A stretch of DNA of 11,426 bases from JdFR-22 sp046537735 (GCA_046537735.1 JBKHKH010000058.1:1-11426), one strand, 5' to 3'; counted from the first letter of the stretch, positions 1 through 5,362 are shown. Translations and numbers: made by a program. The notes: a model not told the origin generated them from the sequence alone.

Positions 1-413
1 CGGCCGAATTCGAGTTCTTCGACGAGCACTTCAAGGTCAAGCACTACCTCCCGTTTGTGTGGGGCTTTCTGGTTGGTTTTATTGCCGTCCTCATAGGTGT
101 TGGTGGCGGATTTCTGCTGGTGCCCTTCCTGACCGCCATTGGGTTGCCAATGTACATAGCACCGGGGATATCCGCACTGGCAGTGGTCTTCAATCAGGCT
201 TCCGGAGTTATAGCCTGGGCTTCCGTGAAACAGGCGTTCGCCCTGCCCGTTATCATAGGATGGGTTGGGATCCTCATCGGCTCCTACATTGGACCCAGAA
301 CCCAGAAATACATAAAAACAGACTATCTGTATGGCTTATTCGGTATACTGGCCATCTATGTGGGACTGAGATACATCTTATCCGGATTCCTCGGAATAGA
401 GCTACCACCATAG
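1..413 (+). CDS. TauE/SafE-family membrane transporter, C-terminal part (5' truncated)
   Basis: The reading frame is open from position 3 at the window edge to TAG at 411-413, so the gene starts outside the window. The visible part is about 136 residues: a short charged segment, then a glycine-rich motif (LIGVGGGFLLVPFL) and further hydrophobic helices. That motif, followed by a small residue-rich helix and an IGPRTQK-type turn, is typical of the TauE/SafE (PF01925) fold. The family has two related halves of about four helices, and this looks like the second half. Members export sulfite, sulfoacetate or other small organosulfur anions across the cytoplasmic membrane, but the substrate cannot be read from sequence. 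A GTG at 57 could serve as a start, but the in-frame upstream residues argue that the protein continues leftward. The stop codon overlaps the Shine-Dalgarno site of the next gene. Confidence 0.85.
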   Translation, partial: AEFEFFDEHFKVKHYLPFVWGFLVGFIAVLIGVGGGFLLVPFLTAIGLPMYIAPGISALAVVFNQASGVIAWASVKQAFALPVIIGWVGILIGSYIGPRTQKYIKTDYLYGLFGILAIYVGLRYILSGFLGIELPP

Positions 414-422
414 GAGGAAAGG

Positions 423-899
423 ATGACAGTATTAACCCCCAACTTCCTCATTTTTTTCCTTTTAACCCTGCCCGTGATCCTCCTGGTGGAGAAACTCACA
501 TTTAGAGTGGTGAACATCATCTTTAAAAGACATTTAGAAGAGATGGGGCAGGAAGAAAAGAAAATATCAGAGTACAATGATCTGGGCTACCTTGCGTTAC
601 TGGAAAGAAATTACGAAGCATTTAGAGGCTTTCAAGAGATGGCCAGCGAGCTATACTGGAAACACTTCTTCCGAAAACTGGTGATGGGCTCATCGACCTT
701 CTTCCTCCTGCTATCGCCGTATATGCTGGCTACAAACTTCCTGCTGAAAGATTTTGTCTACTCACCGTTCTCTGCAGTATTCGTGATAGCCATAATCTAC
801 TTCATGACCAAAACCGTGTATTACTACGCCATGGACTTGATCAATACCAAGAGAGAGATAGATAAACTGAGAACCGATCGAGAATGTAAAGTTGATTAA
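423..899 (+). CDS. Unrecognised three-TM membrane protein, coupled to the TauE-like gene
   Basis: This encodes 158 residues that I cannot assign to a family with confidence. Visible parts are an N-terminal hydrophobic helix (about residues 7-25), a charged and probably cytoplasmic stretch of about 60 residues (28-86, Glu/Lys rich, helical), two hydrophobic helices (about 87-108 and 114-135), and a basic/acidic tail. The order 'one TM, long cytoplasmic helical segment, TM pair' resembles the Oxa1-superfamily core seen in archaeal DUF106 and EMC3/TMCO1 proteins. This is a topology argument only; I see no decisive sequence motif. GGAGG overlaps the upstream TAG and sits 5 nt before the ATG, so translation is probably coupled to the transporter and the two proteins may work together. 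Confidence 0.8.
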   Translation: MTVLTPNFLIFFLLTLPVILLVEKLTFRVVNIIFKRHLEEMGQEEKKISEYNDLGYLALLERNYEAFRGFQEMASELYWKHFFRKLVMGSSTFFLLLSPYMLATNFLLKDFVYSPFSAVFVIAIIYFMTKTVYYYAMDLINTKREIDKLRTDRECKVD

Positions 900-921
900 C
901 TAATCTATCCCCCTTAAGCCT

Positions 922-968
922 CTTGATATCCTTCAAGCTATAGTGATCAATAAATAAACTTCTTTTTT
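922..968 (+). terminator. Probable T-rich terminator after the 158-residue protein gene
   Basis: A short inverted repeat (CTTGA 922-926, TCAAG 933-937) is followed about 25 nt later by a run of six T (963-968) in a T-rich stretch. Archaeal termination depends mainly on oligo-T in the non-template strand, so the T run is the main evidence and the weak hairpin is incidental. It lies 60 nt after the stop codon at 897-899. Confidence 0.4.
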
Positions 969-1025
969 ATTCCTTTCTGCTGGTAAAGTCAAACAGGATG
1001 CTTATACTGGGTTAAATAAGAAAAG

Positions 1026-1190
1026 GACGGAATACTTTGCTGTATTCCGCCAGACAGGTGTGTTTAAATTCGACGGTTGGTTAAGGGACAGTTAAAGGGG
1101 TCGAGAAGCAGAAAGGAGAGGTTTCTCGATCAAGAGGTTTCAATTATTTGATCTACCCCAACTACCCTTATCTTAACAATTGTTTTTCCT
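1026..1190 (+). ncRNA. Candidate structured small RNA with a three-way junction
   Basis: I do not recognise the family. The 5' hairpin at 1028-1049 has an 8-bp perfect stem and a 6-nt loop. Next comes a nested helix: TAAGGG (1082-1087) with CCCTTA (1165-1170), AGTT (1090-1093) with AACT (1160-1163), an AAA bulge, and GGGG (1097-1100) with CCCC (1156-1159). This closes a junction carrying hairpin A (TCGAGAA 1101-1107 with TTCTCGA 1123-1129) and hairpin B (TCAA 1130-1133 with TTGA 1148-1151). TTGTTTTTCC at 1180-1189 follows directly, as an archaeal terminator would, which favours the plus strand. Possible TATA-like elements lie at 950-958, 1012-1019 and 1063-1069, so the 5' end is uncertain and may lie as far left as about 970. 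It is not 5S rRNA, and I see no RNase P or SRP RNA consensus. Confidence 0.4.
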
Positions 1191-1199
1191 AAAGTTAAA

Positions 1200-1219
1200 T
1201 TTTTCGGTTCACCGAAAAA
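1200..1219. repeat. Perfect 8-bp inverted repeat (hairpin) after the candidate RNA
   Basis: TTTTTCGG and CCGAAAAA flank a TTCA loop. The sequence is nearly symmetric, so neither strand is favoured. On the plus strand it follows the oligo-T at the end of the candidate RNA; it could be a protein site or a transcript-end structure. Function unknown. Confidence 0.4.
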
Positions 1220-1563
1220 ATATCGTATTGCCAAAGAAATATATATGTTTACGATGAAAGTGAACAGGGAGATCCGAAGGGTTGGCAGGCATAAAATATC
1301 GAGACCTCCCCAATCTTTTAAAAATTATTTACTTTGTTTAAAAGCCTTTTGGTTTTATTTGCTTTTACTACAATTTTTAGGGTTCGCTAAACTTAAACAA
1401 AGCACCACAATATTTTATCCTTTTGAAAATGATTTTATGGACCGTTTCAGGGAAACGTTTGCCCTATGCCAAGTTAGATAATCAAGTTTAATATAAAAAT
1501 AAGGGGTGAACTACTTTAGACTTATTCTTGTGACGGGATGCCAAGACTCTATATCCCATATAA

Positions 1564-1636
1564 TAGTCCCGGGGGGACTCGAACCCCCGTCACCGGCTCC
1601 AAAGGCCGGTAGGATTGACCACTACCCTACGGGACT
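1564..1636 (-). tRNA. tRNA-Gln, anticodon UUG
   Basis: Read on the minus strand, this is a complete 73-nt cloverleaf. The acceptor stem AGTCCCG/CGGGACT has the A1-U72 pair usual for tRNA-Gln, with discriminator A73. The anticodon stem CCGGC/GCCGG closes the 7-nt loop CTTTGGA, giving anticodon UUG (reads CAA). The T arm is GGGGG-TTCGAGT-CCCCC. The 3' CCA is not encoded (TTA follows A73), so CCA must be added by tRNA nucleotidyltransferase. There is no intron. In archaea this tRNA is normally charged as Glu-tRNA-Gln and then amidated by GatDE. No clear TATA box sits at the usual distance upstream, so it may use a weak promoter or be processed from a longer transcript running in from the lipoprotein side. 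Confidence 0.97.
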
Positions 1637-1847
1637 TCTCTTTTATGCTTATTTCTTCTGTCTTCCACCATTCCCACCATGCATATATCACTATCGATAG
1701 CAGGAAACCCAGGGTACAGGTAAGCAACCCAGTGCTACATAGTCCGGGAACAACAACTCCCCATGAACGTACACATATCAGCATGTATTCAAGCACTTAA
1801 AATGTTTATGGACCTGCATATGAACATTATAGGACATCAAATTTATA

Positions 1848-2738
1848 CTAACTCATAGAGCCAGCAATGTTGGTGGAGAACTCGAATTCCATATCACTCA
1901 ATTCTACAGTTTCTTCCTTACCATCCATCTCCAGTGTCAGCTGCATATCAATAGAGACCGCAGTCCTCTCACCCTTCTGAATATGGGTTACCCACCACTG
2001 GGGTATCTTTGAATTATCCATGGTCATCTCCATTCTTATCTCCCTCTGCCCGGATGCAGGGATTGACCGATGGTCTGAGCTGGCTCCCTGCGCTATTTTA
2101 ACTCCATTCATCTTCATCTGATAGTCAATGGACCTTAAAGGGATCTTCACGGGCAGATTGTTCCTCACATCCATGGTAACTATGATGGCAGTATCACTCT
2201 CTTTCTCCACATCCCACTTGAACTCCATATTCTTCATCACCAGGGCGTCAAAACCTGTAAAACCCATCCTGACCTCTTTCGAGGACATCTTGGATAAAAT
2301 AGATGTGTTGAAACGGACATTGTTCTCCACCGGGACCTCCAACCCGTACCCCAGAACACCGAAGACCAGGGTCCCTCTAATCTTGACCTCCGTTTCCTCT
2401 CCATTCCTTATGTGGGTGAGCCACCAATCTCTCAGCCTCTCATTCTCAATACGGGAAGAGATCTCAATCTCATCCCTGCCGGAGATCGTGGTGTCTCCTA
2501 CGGCACTACCTGTACCCATATGTATCCCGTTCATATAGATGTCCACCTTGACGTCGCTCAAGGGGATGGGAACAAAGTTGGGGCCGTCCACTACGATTGT
2601 GGACACCAATTCGGTCTCCTCTGAAGTCACCTCGCCCCATCGGTGATCAGTAGAGATTACTTCCGGTCTCTGCAAGCAACCCGAAACCGTGAGCGCTACA
2701 CTCAATAACAGGATCAGGGTCAGGAGAGGCTTATTCAT
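1848..2738 (-). CDS. Secreted lipoprotein with two LEA14-like (WHy) domains
   Basis: The 296-residue protein begins with a lipoprotein-type signal: two-residue basic n-region, hydrophobic core (residues 4-18) and lipobox VSGC with Cys21, so it is probably anchored on the outside of the membrane. The rest is two repeats of about 143 residues. Each ends with the same signature, DWWLTHIRNGEETEV (104-118) and QWWVTHIQKGERTAV (247-261), preceded by strand-rich segments mentioning 'MNG' and a small-residue turn. This matches the tandem LEA-type-2/WHy beta-sandwich proteins common in euryarchaea, whose biochemical role is unknown; a stress or envelope function is only inferred from the family name. 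The chosen ATG gives the only sensible signal peptide. A TATA-like element at 2761-2772 lies so close that the mRNA should be nearly leaderless. Confidence 0.85.
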   Translation of the reverse strand: MNKPLLTLILLLSVALTVSGCLQRPEVISTDHRWGEVTSEETELVSTIVVDGPNFVPIPLSDVKVDIYMNGIHMGTGSAVGDTTISGRDEIEISSRIENERLRDWWLTHIRNGEETEVKIRGTLVFGVLGYGLEVPVENNVRFNTSILSKMSSKEVRMGFTGFDALVMKNMEFKWDVEKESDTAIIVTMDVRNNLPVKIPLRSIDYQMKMNGVKIAQGASSDHRSIPASGQREIRMEMTMDNSKIPQWWVTHIQKGERTAVSIDMQLTLEMDGKEETVELSDMEFEFSTNIAGSMS

Positions 2739-2760
2739 ACACTAAATTCTTACCATCTCT

Positions 2761-2811
2761 ACTTTAAGTTTACCGCACGAGTTTTGCCCGAAATTACCGC
2801 AAGTTTTTTCG
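2761..2811 (-). promoter_or_regulatory. Lipoprotein-gene promoter with two TTACCGCA direct repeats
   Basis: On the minus strand the TATA-like AAACTTAAAGT (2772-2762) is about 26 nt from the ATG at 2738. Directly upstream of it the plus-strand word TTACCGCA occurs at 2770-2777 and again at 2794-2801, exactly 24 bp apart, each followed closely by AGTTTT (2780 and 2802). Two same-face repeats abutting a TATA/BRE region are a plausible site for a dimeric regulator. No protein is known to bind here from sequence alone. Confidence 0.45.
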
Positions 2812-2833
2812 CTCTCTACCTCAACCTTTACTT

Positions 2834-2890
2834 GGCCGATGATGACTGATGGGCGAGCTGATCCGATGATGATACGAAAAGTCTGAGGCC
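2834..2890 (+). ncRNA. C/D box sRNA (rRNA/tRNA 2'-O-methylation guide)
   Basis: All elements occur in order with archaeal spacing: box C ATGATGA (2839-2845), 12-nt guide, box D' CTGA (2858-2861), 4-nt spacer, box C' ATGATGA (2866-2872), 10-nt guide, box D CTGA (2883-2886). The flanks GGCC (2834-2837) and GGCC (2887-2890) pair as a terminal stem, giving an RNA of about 57 nt. Such RNAs assemble with L7Ae, Nop5 and fibrillarin and methylate the nucleotide opposite the fifth guide base before D or D'. By that rule, the D' guide predicts target CUCGCCCAUCAG (methylated at its fifth base, C). The D guide predicts ACUUUUCGUA (fifth base, U). I could not match either to a particular rRNA or tRNA position. 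It lies antisense to, but outside, both flanking minus-strand genes. No strong TATA box is seen. Confidence 0.85.
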
Positions 2891-2897
2891 CTAATCA

Positions 2898-3425
2898 CTA
2901 AAAATCTTCCGAACTGATTACTTTTGCTCCTGTCACTTCCTTCATATGTTTTAAGCTGTAATCATACTCGTATTCACCTGCAGCTGCTGAACAATCCTTT
3001 ATAACACTAACTCCATAGTTCAAAAGACTGGCATCCGCTGCGGTGTGCAGAACACAAATGTTGCTGGCCACACCAGTTACAAACAGTTCTTTCACTCCCA
3101 TTTCCCTCAAGGTCAAATCAAGGTCTGTACCGTAGAAGGCTGAATACCTCCTCTTTTTTACCACATGGTCGTGCTCACCGGGCTTGACCTCATCGATTAT
3201 CTCTGCGCCCTCTGTACCCATTACGCAGTGAGGAGGCCACACTTCGAACTCGACATCATCCTTCCTGTGCCAGTCCATGGTATATATGATCGGCATTTTG
3301 CCTCTGGCTTCTTCAACAACCTTCTTCAGCGGCTCAAAAACGTTCTTCACCTGTTCACCCAAGTATAACGCTCCATTGGGGTAACAGAAGTCTTTCTGCA
3401 TATCAATCACCAGCAGGGCGTACAT
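2898..3425 (-). CDS. pncA: Nicotinamidase / isochorismatase-family cysteine hydrolase
   Basis: The 175-residue length and motifs fit the nicotinamidase branch of the isochorismatase-like hydrolases. Visible residues are Asp8 in VIDMQ, a Lys in VVKKRRYSAF (90 or 91) and the nucleophile Cys124 in GVASNICVLHTAADA, which form the Asp-Lys-Cys triad. The metal site is Asp51 and His53 (TMDWHRKDD) plus His66 in WPPHCVMGT. The WPPHCVxGTxGAE stretch is especially characteristic of PncA. The expected reaction is nicotinamide to nicotinate plus ammonia, feeding NAD salvage in the cytoplasm. A related amide or other small substrate cannot be excluded. The start is the only ATG before the conserved first strand. 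There is no Shine-Dalgarno site; a TATA-like element sits about 30 nt upstream. No NAD-pathway partner is adjacent. Confidence 0.88.
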   Translation of the reverse strand: MYALLVIDMQKDFCYPNGALYLGEQVKNVFEPLKKVVEEARGKMPIIYTMDWHRKDDVEFEVWPPHCVMGTEGAEIIDEVKPGEHDHVVKKRRYSAFYGTDLDLTLREMGVKELFVTGVASNICVLHTAADASLLNYGVSVIKDCSAAAGEYEYDYSLKHMKEVTGAKVISSEDF

Positions 3426-3449
3426 AAAATAAGTTAATTCAACTGGTGA

Positions 3450-3461
3450 AAAAATATTTTG
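3450..3461 (-). promoter_or_regulatory. TATA element of the nicotinamidase gene
   Basis: On the minus strand AAAATATTTTTT is centred about 30 nt before the ATG at 3425. Transcription should start within a few nucleotides of the ATG, giving a leaderless or very short-leader mRNA, which agrees with the missing Shine-Dalgarno site. The same T-rich stretch could also end transcription from the small gene just upstream. Confidence 0.45.
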
Positions 3462-3472
3462 TTTTTTGTTGA

Positions 3473-3610
3473 CTATTGTTCAGTAGCGGATACTTCCCCG
3501 ATTCTTACGAACATATAGATGGGTTTTCCCTTCTCGTCCTTCACACCTGAGAGCGGAACGGGCCTATACAGCCCATTTTTTATTCGTATCAGAGGTTCTG
3601 AGTTTGTCAC
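3473..3610 (-). CDS. Small unrecognised protein, 45 residues, GTG start
   Basis: A short frame begins at GTG (3610-3608) and ends at TAG (3475-3473). GGAGGG (3621-3616) lies 5 nt before the GTG, an ideal Shine-Dalgarno position, and a TATA-like AATAATAAAAAAA around 3660-3672 lies upstream of that. The peptide is protein-like rather than random, with segments such as LIRIKNGLYRPVPLSGVKD and KPIYMFVRIGEV, suggesting a small beta-rich domain. The frame stays open for about 43 further codons upstream but without any ATG, GTG or TTG in frame, so either the GTG is the true start or this is the tail of a decayed larger gene. I know of no family for it. The nicotinamidase gene begins 47 nt downstream on the same strand. 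Confidence 0.5.
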   Translation of the reverse strand: MTNSEPLIRIKNGLYRPVPLSGVKDEKGKPIYMFVRIGEVSATEQ

Positions 3611-3924
3611 ATTAACCCTCCAACCAAACTGCCGGACAATTCTTGAAGATACTTTGAGTTTTTTTATTATTAAATTGTGTTTGAATACGTGCTGCTTATA
3701 ATAATGATAGATTGGGGTAGGGACGGCTAAACAGTGTTAACAGTAGTAGGAGGTGAGTTCAAACTTATAAATTGGTAAATACAGTAATAATCGTCCTGAA
3801 ACGTGAACGAAGGAAGATTATTTGCATACCCGAAAGATTTGGATAGGAAAAAATAATAAATAATAAAGTATTGCTAAGTGTAGAGCTATTTAATGGAGCC
3901 CGACAAATACTGAGGAGGAATGTA
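3611..3924. promoter_or_regulatory. Divergent regulatory region: 45-codon gene (-) and phoU (+)
   Basis: This 314-bp stretch has no supported gene. For phoU, an A/T block at 3847-3867 is the best TATA candidate, giving a leader of about 45 nt that ends in GAGGAGG (3912-3918) before the ATG at 3925. A second good TATA word, CTTATAAAT (3764-3772), lies further upstream. Its core is palindromic, so it could fire in either direction. The imperfect 11-bp hairpin at 3786-3822 lies between the two TATA candidates. Toward the minus strand, AATAATAAAAAAA near 3660-3672 is the likely TATA of the 45-codon gene. Confidence 0.45.
3786..3822. repeat. Long hairpin upstream of phoU
   Basis: AATAATC (3786-3792) pairs with GATTATT (3816-3822). 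After one G-A mismatch, TCCT (3794-3797) pairs with AGGA (3811-3814), enclosing a 13-nt loop. The stem totals 11 pairs. It lies 20-30 bp downstream of the TATA word at 3764-3772 and upstream of the proximal A/T block, so it may be an operator or a structure at the start of a longer leader. Confidence 0.4.
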
Positions 3925-4563
3925 ATGAGAGCACTGGAGGAAAAACTGAATAACATAAAGGACTTGGTTGCTGAGATACATAATCTAGCCCAGAAATCGG
4001 TCGAGGTAGCCATTGGAGGGTTAGAAGGAGACGATGAGAATAAGATTATAGCTTCCAAGACAGAGCATATCGTGGATGTCATGAATACGGATATCGATTG
4101 TGCTTGTCTTTCAGTAGTAGCTCTATTTCAACCCGTTGCGTGGGACCTTCGCTTTACATTGAGCATGCTCAGGATCTCAGGTCATTATGAGAGAATAAGT
4201 GATCTTGCTCACGAGATCGCCATGTACACCGTCAAGAGTGGGTTTGAAGTTGCCATCGACCACTTCAAGAAAATGGAAGAGAACATCATGAAAATGTTCG
4301 ACCTCATCAGAAAAACCCTGGAATCAGGAGAAACCAACAAGCTAAGGGATGGATTATGTAATTTGGATGATCAAGTAGACAGATTCTATGTAGAATCAGT
4401 AGAAATAATCGTCTCCACCGCCAAAATGAATCCAGGGCTTATAGAAGACATGGTGGACATGGTCCTTATCGCCAGGCATTATGAGAGGATTGCCGATCTA
4501 TTGAGCAAAATAGGCTCCAGAATCATATTCATCGAAGAAGGTAGACGGGTGTGGATCAAGTAA
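3925..4563 (+). CDS. phoU: PhoU-family phosphate-signalling protein
   Basis: I take ATG at 3925 as the start because GAGGAGG lies 6 nt upstream; a longer frame from TTG at 3871 would place that site inside the gene. The resulting 212 residues fit the normal PhoU length of two three-helix bundles. Each bundle carries its metal-binding signature: SGHYERISDLAHEIA with Glu89/Asp93, and ARHYERIADLLSKIG with Glu187/Asp191. QPVAWDLRFTLSMLRIS (69-85) is the typical PhoU core segment. PhoU proteins bind multinuclear iron or other metals and damp phosphate uptake through PstB or phosphate-sensing partners in the cytoplasm. No pst transporter or histidine kinase is next to it, so its partner must be elsewhere. 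A Nif3-family gene follows after 25 nt and is probably co-transcribed. Confidence 0.93.
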   Translation: MRALEEKLNNIKDLVAEIHNLAQKSVEVAIGGLEGDDENKIIASKTEHIVDVMNTDIDCACLSVVALFQPVAWDLRFTLSMLRISGHYERISDLAHEIAMYTVKSGFEVAIDHFKKMEENIMKMFDLIRKTLESGETNKLRDGLCNLDDQVDRFYVESVEIIVSTAKMNPGLIEDMVDMVLIARHYERIADLLSKIGSRIIFIEEGRRVWIK

Positions 4564-4588
4564 AAATAAACAAATTTTTTGGAGAATT

Positions 4589-5341
4589 ATGAACCTCACA
4601 GAGATAGTAGATTTCCTTGATGATTACCTCCACATTGCGGACTGGGAAGATAAGTCCATGAACGGTCTGCAAGTAGAAGGGAGAAAGAAGATAGAAAAAA
4701 TAGTGTTTGCGGTAGACGCCTGTATGGATACTTTTCATCAGGCGGAGGAGAAGAATGCCGATATGCTTATCGTTCATCACGGCCTCATATGGGGTAGTGT
4801 CGGCTACATCAAAGGACAGATAATGAAGAGACTGAAATATCTTCTGGAGAACGAGCTTTCTCTCTATGCGGCACATTTACCTCTGGACGCCCATCCGGAG
4901 ATAGGAAATAATGTGGAGTTGATGAGAATTCTAAGAGCAAAAATAGAAGAGCCCTTTGGCGAATACCACGGAAAGGCTATTGGCTATCTGGGGAGTTTCG
5001 ATCAGCCCAAGACGCTGGAGGAAATAAATGACATGGTGAAGCGACAACTGAATGTAGACCCCTTGGTGCTCAACTTCGGGCCTAACGATATAAAGACTGT
5101 GGCCTGTGTTTCAGGTGCTGGGTCATCCACCGTTCCTGAGGCAGGGGAGAAGGAAGTTGATCTGCTGGTTACCGGAGAGACGGGCCACAGCTCATACCAT
5201 ACCGCCAAGGAATTTTCCCTGAACATCATGTTTGCTGGACATTACGCCACAGAGACTTTGGGTGTTAAGGCTCTGATGAACGTCTTGAGAAATAAATTCG
5301 ATGTAGAAGTTGAATTTATTGATGTGCCCACCGGATTATGA
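4589..5341 (+). CDS. Nif3-like dinuclear metal centre protein (YbgI/GTP cyclohydrolase I type 2 family)
   Basis: The 250 residues contain every hallmark of the Nif3 family. NGLQVEG is at 25-31, HHG at 63-65 has the paired metal ligands His63 and His64, HLPLD ends at Asp100, and GHYATETLG near the end has His218 and Glu222. Those five residues hold a dimetal site, and family members form hexameric rings. The biochemical function is unsettled; bacterial relatives have been linked to GTP cyclohydrolase activity or metal handling, so I name only the family. The length equals the compact form without the inserted PII-like domain found in longer bacterial members. GGAG lies 6 nt before the ATG. It follows phoU by 25 nt and is likely in the same operon. 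Confidence 0.93.
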   Translation: MNLTEIVDFLDDYLHIADWEDKSMNGLQVEGRKKIEKIVFAVDACMDTFHQAEEKNADMLIVHHGLIWGSVGYIKGQIMKRLKYLLENELSLYAAHLPLDAHPEIGNNVELMRILRAKIEEPFGEYHGKAIGYLGSFDQPKTLEEINDMVKRQLNVDPLVLNFGPNDIKTVACVSGAGSSTVPEAGEKEVDLLVTGETGHSSYHTAKEFSLNIMFAGHYATETLGVKALMNVLRNKFDVEVEFIDVPTGL

Positions 5342-5350
5342 TCATCTGGG

Positions 5351-5362
5351 TTAAACTTAAAT
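5351..5362 (+). promoter_or_regulatory. TATA element of the radical SAM gene
   Basis: TTAAACTTAAAT is centred about 28 nt before the ATG at 5385, and no Shine-Dalgarno site precedes that ATG. The transcript should begin at or within a few nucleotides of the start codon, making it probably leaderless and separate from the phoU-Nif3 unit. Confidence 0.5.

Larger units (their letters stand above)
900..1563. other. Long AT-rich intergenic region without a convincing protein gene
   Basis: No reading frame here looks like a real protein. The longest (1245-1481, 78 codons) has no Shine-Dalgarno site and an AT-driven composition. The region holds the T-rich terminator, the candidate structured RNA (about 1026-1190), and an 8-bp hairpin at 1200-1219. 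It also has a TATA-like AAATATATAT just before 1247, with an imperfect GGGAG/CTCCC hairpin at 1267-1310 followed by T-rich sequence, and a CGTTTC/GAAACG hairpin at 1443-1457. Near the right end, GGGAT/ATCCC (1535-1556) and an oligo-T on the minus strand (1499-1495) could help end the tRNA-Gln transcript. Confidence 0.5.

Noticed and set aside
1076..1176. Outer inverted repeat near the candidate RNA as MITE termini
   Set aside because: The ends pair imperfectly, no target-site duplication is visible, and no second copy occurs in the window.
1026..1190. Structured region as 5S rRNA, RNase P RNA or SRP RNA
   Set aside because: It has a three-way junction like 5S rRNA but none of the conserved 5S loop sequences. 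GCAGAAAGG only loosely recalls an RNase P core motif and the rest is absent. It is too short and too AT-rich for SRP RNA.
1245..1481. 78-codon plus-strand frame in the long gap
   Set aside because: There is no Shine-Dalgarno site, and a TATA word overlaps the start so transcription would begin inside the frame. The composition follows the AT-rich DNA (Phe/Leu/Lys runs) with no recognisable motif.
2834..2890. ATGATGA repeats as a simple direct repeat or operator
   Set aside because: The two copies are fully explained as boxes C and C' because CTGA boxes, guide lengths and terminal stem all fit a C/D sRNA.
3519..3701. 60-codon plus-strand frame
   Set aside because: It is the opposite-strand shadow of the better supported minus-strand frame at 3473-3610. 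It has no Shine-Dalgarno site.
3772..3846. 24-codon frame from TTG upstream of phoU
   Set aside because: Its basic peptide (KRERRKIICIPERFG) is suggestive, but it is very short, starts with TTG without a close Shine-Dalgarno site, and overlaps the hairpin at 3786-3822, which explains the sequence as well.
3871..3924. Longer phoU start at TTG 3871
   Set aside because: The strong GAGGAGG at 3912-3918 is correctly spaced for ATG 3925, and the extra 18 residues do not fit the PhoU N-terminus.
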